Of a stretch of DNA of 64,000 nt, positions 34,327 through 43,164 are shown in pieces; the stretch's first letter is position 1; each line of letters opens with the position of its first letter. The stretch comes from Janthinobacterium fluminis (lineage in GTDB: Bacteria > Pseudomonadota > Gammaproteobacteria > Burkholderiales > Burkholderiaceae_D), in assembly GCF_028595325.1 (NCBI RefSeq), contig NZ_JAQQXR010000002.1:1-64000 (forward strand). Direction: 5' to 3'. The position numbers and the translations under genes are program-made. The notes under the pieces were generated by a model. That model ran no database searches. It was given only the letters and a program-made list of their open reading frames with translations, and was not told where the DNA came from.

Positions 34327-35852
34327 GATTTATGCTCCCCACCCATCAGCAGGCCGATGCGGGTGGTATCGAATTGATCGATAGGTAGTTCTCCAGTGAT
34401 GCGTCCGCCGCACATGACGAGGATGCGGTCGGCCAGCGCGCGCACCTCCTCCAGTTCGACCGACACGAGTAAGATGGCGACGCCGGCGTCGCGCAGCGCC
34501 AGCAGTTGCGTGTGGATGCTTTCGATGGTGCCGATGTCGACGCCGCGGGTGGGCTGCCCGACCAGCATCAGCGTCGGCTTGGCCAGCACTTCGCGGGCGA
34601 TGACGACTTTTTGCTGGTTGCCGCCGGACAGCAGGCCGATGCGCAGGTCCGGGTTGGCCGGGCGCACGTCGAAGGTCTTCAGCAGCTCGGCGCAGCGCGC
34701 CGCGATGGCCTTGAAGTCGAACATGCCCCAGCGCTTGTTCAGGCGGTCCTGGTAGCCCAGCATGGTGTTGTGCATCACCGAAAAATTCTTGACGACGCCG
34801 TCGCGCAGGCGGTCTTCCGGAATGTGGGCGATGCCCAGGTCGCGGAAGACGCGCGGCAAGCCGTCGGCGTCGCTCCGCTTGCCGAAGGGCAGGTCCTTGC
34901 CGAGGAAGCTGGCCGTGCCCGAGCTGGGCAGGCGCATGCCCGACAAAATCTCCATCAGCTCGCTCTGGCCGTTGCCGGACACGCCGGCGATGGCGACGAT
35001 TTCGCCGGCCCGCAGCTGGAAGTTGATGTCGGCCAGCAGCTTGACTTGCTGGGCGTCGGCCAGTTGCAAGTCCTTCACGTCGAGCACGGTGGCGCCCGGC
35101 CGGTAGGGCGCGCGCGGCAGTTGGCTCTGGATGGGCCGGCCCACCATCATGTTCGCCAGCGCCTCCTTCGAGGTGCCGGCCGTGGCGACGGCGCCGACGA
35201 CGCGGCCGCCGCGCATCACGGTGACGTTGTCGGTGATGTCGAGGATTTCCTGCAGCTTGTGGGTGATCAGCACGATGGTCTTGCCCTGCTCCTTGAACAG
35301 GCGCAGGATCGCGAACAGCGAGGTGGTTTCCTGGGCCGTCAGCACGGCCGTCGGCTCGTCGAGGATCAGGATGTTGGCGCTGCGGTAAATCTGCTTGAGG
35401 ATTTCCACGCGCTGCTGGGCGCCGACGGACAAGTCCTCGATCTTGGCGAGGGGGTCGACGTCGAGGCGGTAGCGCTGGCAAATCTCGCGCAGCTTCGCCT
35501 CGGTGGCGGCGCGCTGGCCGGCCAGCTGGAAGCCGCCCTCGGTGCCCAGCATGACGTTGTCGAGCACGGTGAAATTTTCCACCAGCATGAAGTGCTGGTG
35601 CACCATGCCGATGCCCAGGCCGATCGCCTCCTGGCTGTTGCGGATCGCCCGGACCTGGCCGTCGAGCAGGATGTCGCCGCCGTCGGCGCGGTAATAGCCG
35701 TACAGGATGCTCATCAAGGTCGATTTGCCGGCGCCGTTTTCCCCCACCAGGCCGTGGATCGAGCCCTTGGCGATGCTGAAATTGACGTCGGCGTTCGCCT
35801 TCACATGGCCAAAATGCTTGGAGATGTGGCGAAATTCTACTGCTGCATGCAT
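34323..35852 (-). CDS. Nucleoside ABC transporter ATP-binding protein (two cassettes)
   Basis: The 509-residue protein has two ATPase cassettes in tandem. The first has Walker A GENGAGKSTLM, signature LSVGAQQRVEI and Walker B ILILDEPTAVL. The second has GVSGNGQSELM in place of a full Walker A and signature LLSGGNQQKVVIAREV, with LMLVGQPTRGVDIG for Walker B, as is usual for the sugar/nucleoside importer class. Substrate type is inferred from the BMP binding protein and the surrounding nucleoside genes. Confidence 0.93.
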   Translation of the reverse strand: MHAAVEFRHISKHFGHVKANADVNFSIAKGSIHGLVGENGAGKSTLMSILYGYYRADGGDILLDGQVRAIRNSQEAIGLGIGMVHQHFMLVENFTVLDNVMLGTEGGFQLAGQRAATEAKLREICQRYRLDVDPLAKIEDLSVGAQQRVEILKQIYRSANILILDEPTAVLTAQETTSLFAILRLFKEQGKTIVLITHKLQEILDITDNVTVMRGGRVVGAVATAGTSKEALANMMVGRPIQSQLPRAPYRPGATVLDVKDLQLADAQQVKLLADINFQLRAGEIVAIAGVSGNGQSELMEILSGMRLPSSGTASFLGKDLPFGKRSDADGLPRVFRDLGIAHIPEDRLRDGVVKNFSVMHNTMLGYQDRLNKRWGMFDFKAIAARCAELLKTFDVRPANPDLRIGLLSGGNQQKVVIAREVLAKPTLMLVGQPTRGVDIGTIESIHTQLLALRDAGVAILLVSVELEEVRALADRILVMCGGRITGELPIDQFDTTRIGLLMGGEHKS

Positions 35853-35865
35853 ATGTTCACTAGGT

Positions 35866-35901
35866 AAAAACGCGCCGCGCGGGGCAAGCCCGGCGGCGCG
35901 C
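35866..35901 (-). terminator. Hairpin between the binding-protein and ATPase genes (attenuator)
   Basis: On the minus strand a strong GC-rich stem (GCGCGCCGCCGGG / CCCCGCGCGGCGCG) with a short TTG-centred loop is followed by GTTTTTACC. It sits in the 68-bp gap after the binding-protein gene. Partial termination here would give more binding protein than transporter, as is common for ABC importers. Confidence 0.7.
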
Positions 35902-35920
35902 TTTGAGTTGACGTGTGAGT

Positions 35921-36916
35921 TTAAACCGGGCAGCTATTGCCGGTGCGGTAGTCGATGACTTTGACCTTGCCGCCGATAATATCCTTGCGGGCGTCCAGCA
36001 CGCGCTTCTCGATTTCCGGGGTGATCAGCTTGCGGTTGTCGGCGTCCAGCGCCCAGTCGACGCCGCCTTCCTTCAGGCCCATGCTGCTGATGCCGGCCTT
36101 CCAGGTGCCGTTCTTCGCCTGCATGAAGCTTTCATAGATGACGTTGTCGACGCGCTTGACCATCGAGGTCAGCATCGTGCCCGGATACAGGTGGTTCTGG
36201 TTGGAATCGACGCCGATGGCCAGCTTGCCTTTTTCCTTGGCCGTTTGCAGCGTGCCCATGCCGCTGCCGCCGGCGACGGCGAAGACGACGTCGACGCCGC
36301 GCTCGAACTGCGAGCGCGCCAGTTCGCCGCCCTTGGCCGGATCGTTCCAGGCGCCGGAGGTGGTGCCGACCATGTTTTGCGTCACTTCCGCCTTGGCGTT
36401 GACGGCCTTCGCGCCCTGCGCGTAGCCGCAGGCGAAGGTGCGGATCAGGGGGATGTCGATGCCGCCGATGAAGCCCAGCTTCTTCGACTTGCTGGCCATG
36501 GCCGCCGCCACGCCGACCAGGTAAGAGCCTTCCTCTTCCCGGAACACGACGGAGTTGACGTTGCCGCCGGCGGTGTTGCCGTCGACCAGCACGAATTTCA
36601 CTTTAGGAAATTCCTTGGCGACCTTTTGCACGGCCTGGGTTTGCGAGAAGCCGATGGCGGCGATCAGGTCGAGGTTTTTGCGCGCCAGGCCGCGCAGCAC
36701 CTGCTCGGCCTGGGTATCGCTGGACGCCTGCACTTCGATGAAGTTGATCTTGGTGTCTTTCTTGAAGCGTTGTGCGCCCTCGAAAGCGGATTGGTTGAAC
36801 GACTTGTCGAACTTGCCGCCCGCGTCATACACGATGCCCAATTTTGGGTCAGCCGCGGACGCGCTGGCCGACATAAACAAGGCTGCGATCGTCAAACTAA
36901 ATTGTGTAAGTTTCAT
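35921..36916 (-). CDS. BMP-family substrate-binding protein of nucleoside ABC importer
   Basis: A periplasmic binding protein of the Bmp/PnrA family, known for purine nucleosides in other bacteria. In 331 residues the signal peptide ends ASASAA, followed by KLGIVYDAGGKFDKSFNQSAFEGA, the family signature, and FVLVDGNTAGGNVNSVVFREEEGSYLVG. The start at 36916 follows CCAGGAGCC; a longer reading from 37057 lacks a signal. First gene of the importer operon; the long upstream region carries module copy 2. Confidence 0.93.
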   Translation of the reverse strand: MKLTQFSLTIAALFMSASASAADPKLGIVYDAGGKFDKSFNQSAFEGAQRFKKDTKINFIEVQASSDTQAEQVLRGLARKNLDLIAAIGFSQTQAVQKVAKEFPKVKFVLVDGNTAGGNVNSVVFREEEGSYLVGVAAAMASKSKKLGFIGGIDIPLIRTFACGYAQGAKAVNAKAEVTQNMVGTTSGAWNDPAKGGELARSQFERGVDVVFAVAGGSGMGTLQTAKEKGKLAIGVDSNQNHLYPGTMLTSMVKRVDNVIYESFMQAKNGTWKAGISSMGLKEGGVDWALDADNRKLITPEIEKRVLDARKDIIGGKVKVIDYRTGNSCPV

Positions 36917-37504
36917 GAATTGGCTCCTGGAAGATCGATATTGTATATTTTTTATAGGTGAAACATCTAATTTGGGGCATTTTCCGCTCTTTGTCGGTTT
37001 GCGTCCAATCAACCTTGCTAGCTTTGCATGCCTGTCCGCGGCGGCCGGCGCGTGCACTTTTTTTCAATTTCACAACAGTCGCCGCCGCGGCGCCGCGCGG
37101 CGGTTTTCGCGTCCGATGTCGCGCCATCGCAACGGTTGGCGCATCGGCGCAGGCGCAGGGCGCGGCGCTTTTCGCCCGCGCGCGCATGCCGGCCGGACGG
37201 CCTTCGCTATCCTTGGGCGGGGGAGTCAACACAGGGGAAACTGCGCCTTGGCAGACCGCGCAAGGCGCATGCCTGCACGGTTTGGCGGCCGGCGCCAGGC
37301 AAGCACACACTCGTTTCGCCACTATGCATCAAGCATATATGTATGACAAATACGATTTTGTTTAAGTATTTATACGAACGACATATAAATAAGCGGGGCC
37401 GTCTTTGTGATTTTCAGGCAAATACTTTCATGCTAGCATCATCGGTACTTTGCATTTTTGTAAGGTTTTAAACGCTGAAGCACCCCCGCACAAGGAATTG
37501 AACG
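36917..37504. other. Divergent intergenic region between importer and TonB receptor
   Basis: No gene is supported in these 588 bp. The receptor-side third (37315-37450) is AT-rich and contains module copy 2. The importer-side part (37030-37310) is GC-rich and would be the importer's leader of about 400 nt if the module promoter is used. Short open frames here lack any recognisable family. Confidence 0.5.
37321..37390 (-). promoter_or_regulatory. Operator-promoter module, copy 2
   Basis: Read on the minus strand: palindrome ATTTATAT-N7-GTATAAAT (37368-37390), 18-bp linker, TTGTCA at 37344-37349, 17-bp spacer, CATAGT at 37321-37326, directed to the importer operon. The operator also lies upstream of the divergent TonB receptor, with a possible plus-strand TTGTTT / ACATAT pair (37358-37363 and 37381-37386) overlapping it. 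One site could therefore control both transporters. Confidence 0.72.
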
Positions 37505-39787
37505 ATGATGAAGAAAACGAAGAATATGCTGCCGGGCCGGCACGCGGCGCGCTCGCTGAGCGCGCTGGCGGTGGCCGCGGCTTTCCCGCTGCACACGGCG
37601 CTGGCGCAGGAAGCGCCGGCGGCGGAGGCGGCCAAGGCCCAGCCCGGCCAACTGGAAACGGTGATCGTGACGGCGCAGCGCCGCTCGGAAAACATCAAGG
37701 ACGTGCCGATGGCGATCTCGACCATGAAAGGCGAGAAGCTGGACGTGCTGACGGCCGGCGGCCAGGACGTGCGCTTCATGTCCGGCCGCACGCCGAGCCT
37801 GAACGTGGAGTCCGAGTTCGGCCGCTCCTTCCCGCGCTTCTATGTGCGCGGCCTGGGCAATATCGACTTCGACTTGAACGCTTCGCAGCCGGTCGGCCTG
37901 GTCTATGACGACGTGGTGCAGGAAAACCCCATCCTCAAAGGCTTCCCGGTGTTCGACGTCGAGCAGGTCGAGGTGTTGCGCGGACCGCAGGGCACGCTGT
38001 TCGGCCGCAATTCGCCGGCCGGCGTCATCAAGTTCGAGTCGGTCAAGCCGAGCAACAAGTATGAGGGGTATGTCAGCGGCGGTTTCGGCAACTACGGCGC
38101 CGTGAACCTGGAGGGGGCGTATAACATCCCCTTCAACGAGCAGTGGGCGGCCCGCCTGTCGCTGCAGTCGCAGACCCGCAACGACCGCGTGCACAATACG
38201 CGCACGACCGGCACCCGCGACCTGGAGGGCTATGACGACAAGGCCGCCCGCCTGCAACTGTCTTTCAAGCCGAGCAAGGATTTCGGCGCGCTCTTGAATC
38301 TGCACCACCGCAAGATGGACGGCAGCGCCACCCTGTTCCGCGCCAACATCATCAAGAAGGGCACCAACCAGCTGGTCGACGGCTTCGACTACGGCAGCTA
38401 CCCGACGGACGGCATCAACGAGCAGACCCTGACCAGCAGCGGCGCCAGCCTGCGCCTGCGCTGGGACCTGGACGGCGTCACCCTGCATTCGATCAGCGCC
38501 TATGAAAAGGCCAAGTATTCGAGCCGCGCCGACGTCGACGGCGGCTATGGCGCCTCCTACGCGCCGCCGACGGGGCCGGGCTTCATCCCGTTCACGGCCG
38601 AAACGGGCGACGGCTTGCCGAAGCACCGCCAGTTGTCGCAGGAATTCCGCGTCGAGTCCAACACCAAGGAGCGCCTGCAATGGATCGCCGGCGTGTACGC
38701 CTTCGACGAAGACATCACGGTCGACAGCAACAGCTACGACACGCTGAACGCCAACAAGCTCAATGGCTTCGCCCAGCAGCATCAGAAGAGCAAGTCGTGG
38801 GCGCTGTTCGGCTCGCTGAACTATGCGCTGAGCAATGCATGGAAGGTGCGCGCCGGCCTGCGCTACACGGACGACAAGAAAGACTTCAGCGCCTACCGCA
38901 GCCTCGACCCGCGCATCCCTTCGCAATACGTGGGCGCCATCGGTCCGCTGACGGCCAAGCCCGAGTCGCACAACTACAGCTGGGACTTGAGCACCAACTA
39001 CGAGCTGAGCAAGGAAACCAATCTGTACGCGCGCATCGCCACCGGCTACCGCGCGCCGAGTATCCAGGGCCGCATCCTGTTCGGCGACACGATCTCGATC
39101 GGCGGCGCGGAGAAGAACCTGTCCTACGAGGCCGGCATCAAGCAAGACCTGTTCGACAAGCGCGCGCGGCTCTCGGCCACGCTCTACCAGTATCGCGTCA
39201 AGGATTTGCAGTTGACGGCCGGCAGCGGCGCGGTCAACCAGAACCGTCTCGTGAATGCGGAAAAAGCCGTCGGCCAGGGCGTCGAGCTGGACTTCCAGGC
39301 GATCCTGTCGGACGAATTCCGCCTGACGCTGGGCGGCAGCTACAACGACACGCAGATCAAGGACCCGAACCTGTTCGTGGCCACCTGCGGCAACGGCTGC
39401 ACGGTGACGTCGCCGTCCGGCCCGGCGCCCGGCACCTCGGCGATCAACGGCAATCCGCTGCCGCGCGCGCCGAAGTGGACCGGCAATGTCACGCTGCGCT
39501 ACAGCAAGCCGCTCGGCGACGGCGAGTTCTATGCCTACACGGACTGGTCGTACCGCTCGACCTACAATATGTTCCTCGACGAGGCCAAGGAGTACCGGGC
39601 CAAGTCGCTGGTCGAGGGCGGCCTGCGGGTCGGCTACAAATGGGCCGACAGCAAGTATGAAGTGGCTGCGTATGGCCGCAACATCACCAACCAGGTGCAG
39701 TTGATCGGCGCGATCAACTTCAACAACCTGACCGGCATCGTCAACGAACCACGCAGTTACGGCGTGCAGTTCAAGGCGAACTTCTAA
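37505..39787 (+). CDS. TonB-dependent receptor, candidate nucleoside porin
   Basis: An outer-membrane receptor of 760 residues: signal peptide ending HTALAQ, plug domain (LETVIVTAQRRSENIKDVPMAIS; FYVRGLGN; VEVLRGPQGTLFGRNSPAGVI) and beta barrel ending in YGVQFKANF with terminal Phe. It resembles the iron-complex/outer-membrane receptor group, but the context is a nucleoside importer, divergent from it and sharing module copy 2. The ribosome-binding site AAGGAA precedes the ATG. Substrate specificity to nucleosides or nucleotides is inference. Its stop codon overlaps that of the convergent LysR gene. Confidence 0.88.
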   Translation: MMKKTKNMLPGRHAARSLSALAVAAAFPLHTALAQEAPAAEAAKAQPGQLETVIVTAQRRSENIKDVPMAISTMKGEKLDVLTAGGQDVRFMSGRTPSLNVESEFGRSFPRFYVRGLGNIDFDLNASQPVGLVYDDVVQENPILKGFPVFDVEQVEVLRGPQGTLFGRNSPAGVIKFESVKPSNKYEGYVSGGFGNYGAVNLEGAYNIPFNEQWAARLSLQSQTRNDRVHNTRTTGTRDLEGYDDKAARLQLSFKPSKDFGALLNLHHRKMDGSATLFRANIIKKGTNQLVDGFDYGSYPTDGINEQTLTSSGASLRLRWDLDGVTLHSISAYEKAKYSSRADVDGGYGASYAPPTGPGFIPFTAETGDGLPKHRQLSQEFRVESNTKERLQWIAGVYAFDEDITVDSNSYDTLNANKLNGFAQQHQKSKSWALFGSLNYALSNAWKVRAGLRYTDDKKDFSAYRSLDPRIPSQYVGAIGPLTAKPESHNYSWDLSTNYELSKETNLYARIATGYRAPSIQGRILFGDTISIGGAEKNLSYEAGIKQDLFDKRARLSATLYQYRVKDLQLTAGSGAVNQNRLVNAEKAVGQGVELDFQAILSDEFRLTLGGSYNDTQIKDPNLFVATCGNGCTVTSPSGPAPGTSAINGNPLPRAPKWTGNVTLRYSKPLGDGEFYAYTDWSYRSTYNMFLDEAKEYRAKSLVEGGLRVGYKWADSKYEVAAYGRNITNQVQLIGAINFNNLTGIVNEPRSYGVQFKANF

Positions 39788-40728
39788 GCCGGTTTTTTGT
39801 CGGCGCTGTCTGGCGCGGCCCAATCCGCGCGGGTCGGCGGGTTGATGATGTTGAGGAAGGCGCGCACCACCGGCGCGTCGTCCAGCGTCGTGTAGCTGAC
39901 GTACAGATTCGCCGACGGCGGATTGCTTTTGATCGGCAGGAAGACGACGCCGGGCCAGCCGATGCGGCTGGTCGTTTCCGGCACCAGCGTGAAGCCGAGG
40001 CCGGCGCCGACCATCGCCAGCAGCGTCTGCGGCTCGGTGGCTTCCTGGAAGATCACGGGCTGGAAGCCGGCCTTGACGCAGCATTGCACCAGGTAGCGGG
40101 GGAAGGCCGACTTGTCCAGCGCCAGCGTCAGCATCGGCTCGTGCTCCAGGTCGATCAACTCGATCGCCGTTTCCTTCGCCAACGCGTGCTGCTCGTTGAC
40201 GGCCACGCAGACGTTCTCGCGGAAGCACAGCTCCTGGCGCAGATTGTCGTGGCGCAGGTCGTCGTCGTTGAGCTTGGGCTCGCGCCAGAAACCCACGTCG
40301 ATCTGCTTGGCGCGCAAGGCTTCGTACTGCACGTTCGGGCCGGACTCGTGCAGCGTCCACGTGACGCGCGGATACTTGGTCTGGAACTCTTCCAGCAGGC
40401 TGGGGATCGGCCCCCACATGGCCGATCCGACGATGCCCACGCGCAGCCGGCCGACTTCGCCGCGGTCGATCTGGCGTATCGTGTCGATTGTCATGCGCAT
40501 CTTCGCCAGCATCTCGGCGGCCTCCGACATCAGCGCCTTGCCGGCCACCGTCAGCTCGAAGGTGCGGGTGGTGCGGGCGAACAGGCGCACCCCCAGCTCG
40601 CTTTCGAGCTTCATGATCTGCTGGCTCAGCGGCGGCTGCGAAATGTGCAGCCGCTCGGCGGCGCGGCTGAAGCTCTTTTCCTCTGCGACGGCGAGAAAAT
40701 ACCGTAACTGTTTCAAGTCGATGGTCAT
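39784..40728 (-). CDS. LysR-family transcriptional regulator
   Basis: The 314-residue protein has the LysR helix-turn-helix (LKQLRYFLAVAEEKSFSRAAERLHISQPPLSQQI) and a substrate-binding effector domain (RVGIVGSAMWGPIPSLLEEF). The N-terminus resembles the BenM/CbnR type. It lies 40 bp after psuG on the same strand, so it may share the psuKG transcript, and is convergent with the TonB receptor with a 4-bp stop overlap. Its target is not evident. Confidence 0.9.
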   Translation of the reverse strand: MTIDLKQLRYFLAVAEEKSFSRAAERLHISQPPLSQQIMKLESELGVRLFARTTRTFELTVAGKALMSEAAEMLAKMRMTIDTIRQIDRGEVGRLRVGIVGSAMWGPIPSLLEEFQTKYPRVTWTLHESGPNVQYEALRAKQIDVGFWREPKLNDDDLRHDNLRQELCFRENVCVAVNEQHALAKETAIELIDLEHEPMLTLALDKSAFPRYLVQCCVKAGFQPVIFQEATEPQTLLAMVGAGLGFTLVPETTSRIGWPGVVFLPIKSNPPSANLYVSYTTLDDAPVVRAFLNIINPPTRADWAAPDSADKKPA

Positions 40729-40768
40729 GGCGTTCTTTATCTGGACAGCGCGCGGATCGGGAAAGGCG

Positions 40769-41692
40769 TTACAGCGGCGTCCGGCGCGCCGGCAGCGCGC
40801 GCGCCAGCGCCGCGCCGACCCTGGCGTTGTTCTTCACCAGCGCGATGTTGGTCGCCAGGCTGCGCCCGCCCGTCAATTCCTTGATGCGCGCCAGCAGGTA
40901 GGGCGTGACCTGCTTGCCCTTGACGCCGCCCAGCTCCGCCTCGCGCAGCGCCTGCTGGGTGATCGCGTCGATATGGTCCTTCGGCATCGCGTCGGCCGGC
41001 GGCACGGGATTGCCGATGACCACGCCGCCCTTCAGGCCCAGCTGCCACTTGGTCTGGATGAAGGCGGCCTGTTCGGCCGCCGTGTCGATCTGGAAGTCGG
41101 CCTTGAAGCCGCTCTCGCGCGTGAAGAAGGCGGGGAAGCCGGGCTGGCCGACGGAGAGCACCGGCACGCCGTGGGTTTCCAGGTATTCCAGCGTCAGGCC
41201 GATGTCGAGGATGGACTTGACGCCGGCGCACACCACCGCCACCGAGGTCTGCGCCAGTTCCTGCAGGTCGGCCGAGATGTCGAAACTGGTTTCGGCGCCG
41301 CGGTGCACGCCGCCGATGCCGCCCGTGACGAAGACGGCGATGCCGGCCAGCTCGGCGCAGATCATCGTCGCCGCCACCGTCGTCGCGCCCAGCTTCGACT
41401 GCGACAGCGCGTAGGGCAGGTCGCGCCGGCTGACCTTCATCGCCTCCGGCGAGTTGCCCAGCAGCTCCAGTTGCGCCGGCGCCAGGCCGATGCAGATCCG
41501 CCCGTCGATGATGGCGATGGTGGCCGGCACGGCGCCGCCGTCGCGGATGATTTGTTCGACCTCCTGGGCCATCTGCACATTCTGCGGGTAGGGCATGCCG
41601 TGCGAAATGATGGTCGATTCCAGCGCGACGATGGGCAGGCCGGCGGCGCGGGCGGCGGCTACTTCGGGGGAAAATGCGAGCAAATGGTGCAT
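40769..41692 (-). CDS. psuG: Pseudouridine-5'-phosphate glycosidase
   Basis: This cleaves pseudouridine 5'-phosphate to uracil and ribose 5-phosphate. The 307-residue protein has the catalytic Glu25 in [11 protein letters not shown] and Lys159 in CAGVKSILD, plus [14 protein letters not shown] and MPKDHID. It is 4 bp after psuK. Uracil produced here could enter the PreT pathway, and ribose 5-phosphate the pentose pathway. Confidence 0.95.
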   Translation of the reverse strand: MHHLLAFSPEVAAARAAGLPIVALESTIISHGMPYPQNVQMAQEVEQIIRDGGAVPATIAIIDGRICIGLAPAQLELLGNSPEAMKVSRRDLPYALSQSKLGATTVAATMICAELAGIAVFVTGGIGGVHRGAETSFDISADLQELAQTSVAVVCAGVKSILDIGLTLEYLETHGVPVLSVGQPGFPAFFTRESGFKADFQIDTAAEQAAFIQTKWQLGLKGGVVIGNPVPPADAMPKDHIDAITQQALREAELGGVKGKQVTPYLLARIKELTGGRSLATNIALVKNNARVGAALARALPARRTPL

Positions 41693-41696
41693 GGTG

Positions 41697-42824
41697 TCAG
41701 TCCAGTTGGAAAAGGGTGGGGATGGCTGCGGCCGGGTCGGCGTCGCCCAGCTCGTCGAGCGCGCCGGGCGCCAGCAGCGGCGACACGGTGAGCGCCGATT
41801 CCAGCGTCATGGCGGCCAGCTTCAGGCCGCGCCGGCAGGCCAGCCGTAAGTCGGCGCTGTCCTGGTATAGCGACCAGCAGGCGGCGGCCGCGAAGGCGTC
41901 GCCGGCGCCGGTCACGTCGATGCTCTGCGCGGCGGGCGCGGGCAGGTGATGGATGCCGTCGGCGCCGCTGTAGTAGACGCCGCCGCCGCCGCAGGTGACG
42001 ATGACGTGCAGCGCGCCCTGCGCCTGCACGGCGCGGCAGGCCCGCTGCAGCGCGGCGGCGTCGGGCAGCGGGTGGCCGACGCGGGTTTCCAGCTCGCCGC
42101 GGTTGAGGATCAGCAAATACAGGCCGCGCAAATCCAGCGGCAGGCGGTTCATCTTCGGCTGCGAGACGGCGACCAGCACCAGCGGCACGCCGTCGTGGCG
42201 GGCGTCGGCCAGCAGCGCGGCGACGCTGTCGTGCGGCAGATTCAGGTCGGCGACGGTGAGGGCGGCGGCGCCGCGCTGCGGCCGGCGGCCGGCCAGGAAG
42301 GACACCGTCAGCTCCTCGTACAACTGCATGTCGGCCAGCGCCAGCACCATCTCGCCGCCGGCGTCGAGCACCGCCGTGTAGGTGCCGCTGCTGGTGCCGG
42401 CCAGGCGCAGGCTGCCGCGCGTGTCGATGCCGGCGGCCTCGGCGTGCGCCTGCAGCGCGGCGCCGGCGGCGTCGTCGCCGAGCACCGTCAGCAGCGCCGC
42501 CGGCAGGCCCAGGCGCGCCAGGTTCTCGGCGATGTTGCGGGCGACGCCGCCGAAGACTTCCTCGGCGCTGGCCGGGTTCGAAGTGCCCATCTGCAGCGGC
42601 GCCAGCGTGCGCAGCTTGCGGTCCAGGTTGGCCGCGCCTATGCACATCACGGGGCGGCCGTCGGGCAGCACATAGGCGCGGCCGAGCAGGCGGCGCTCGC
42701 GGATCAGGCCGGCGATGTGGCCGGCCACGGCCGAGCGCGACAGGCCCAGCCCGGCGGCCAGATCCTGCTGGGAGATGAAGGGGTTGGCGCGTATCAGTTG
42801 ATACAACTGATCCTTTTTAGACAT
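41697..42824 (-). CDS. psuK: Pseudouridine kinase with N-terminal helix-turn-helix
   Basis: The 375-residue protein joins a winged helix ([40 protein letters not shown]) to a PfkB-type kinase ([28 protein letters not shown]; catalytic [13 protein letters not shown]). With psuG downstream, pseudouridine is the expected substrate. The helix-turn-helix is unlike the plain kinase PsuK and suggests that the protein also regulates its own operon or neighbours. The ATG at 42824 is preferred to a TTG at 42854. Its upstream region holds module copy 3. Confidence 0.9.
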   Translation of the reverse strand: MSKKDQLYQLIRANPFISQQDLAAGLGLSRSAVAGHIAGLIRERRLLGRAYVLPDGRPVMCIGAANLDRKLRTLAPLQMGTSNPASAEEVFGGVARNIAENLARLGLPAALLTVLGDDAAGAALQAHAEAAGIDTRGSLRLAGTSSGTYTAVLDAGGEMVLALADMQLYEELTVSFLAGRRPQRGAAALTVADLNLPHDSVAALLADARHDGVPLVLVAVSQPKMNRLPLDLRGLYLLILNRGELETRVGHPLPDAAALQRACRAVQAQGALHVIVTCGGGGVYYSGADGIHHLPAPAAQSIDVTGAGDAFAAAACWSLYQDSADLRLACRRGLKLAAMTLESALTVSPLLAPGALDELGDADPAAAIPTLFQLD

Positions 42825-43164
42825 ATCGGTCACAGGGGCGGGGAAAATAAACAATTGTTTTCAATCGTAAACATTTGTCCGTTAACTGTCAATCGGCGGC
42901 CGGATGCGGTTTTTGTATAATACGGCTTATTTATACGAACTTTGTATAAATGTAGAAGAAAAATGGTATTTGCCATACATATAGCAGATGATGCATAGTG
43001 ACGGTCGATAGCAGTACCAGCCCCATTCGATGCAGACGCGGCACGCTTGCATACCTGACACGCAGTCGCTTGAGGGAGCCGGCCCGGCCCGCGCCAACGC
43101 AGCACCGAGATCGCCGCGCCTAGCATCAACTGAACATCATCCATTAAAAATAACGAGGATAACC
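42825..43164. other. Divergent intergenic region between psuKG and the deo operon
   Basis: These 340 bp hold module copy 3 and no supported gene. The psuK side is AT-rich, with TTGTATAATACGG at 42913-42925 containing a perfect TATAAT on the plus strand. The deo side (43000-43150) is GC-richer leader sequence ending in a GAGGAT ribosome-binding site. Confidence 0.5.
42929..42999 (+). promoter_or_regulatory. Operator-promoter module, copy 3
   Basis: This copy has the most perfect palindrome, ATTTATAC-N7-GTATAAAT (42929-42951). An 18-bp linker, TTGCCA (42970-42975), an 18-bp spacer and CATAGT (42994-42999) follow, directed at the deo operon starting at 43165. The divergent psuK-psuG genes lie on the other side, so the operator can serve both. 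The predicted deo leader is about 160 nt. Confidence 0.75.

Noticed and set aside
37439-40417. 992-residue minus-strand open frame opposite the TonB receptor
   Set aside because: It lies antisense to a clear receptor gene and overlaps the LysR gene in another frame; the composition is that of a shadow frame.
42913-42925. TATAAT at 42915-42920 as a plus-strand promoter for the deo genes
   Set aside because: No fitting -35 element lies 16-18 bp upstream, and the module promoter downstream of it is better placed and repeated elsewhere.
37321-42999. The three operator-promoter modules as copies of a mobile repeat
   Set aside because: I saw no shared flanks, terminal repeats or target duplications, and conservation follows operator, linker and promoter positions; still, a genome scan is needed to exclude it fully.
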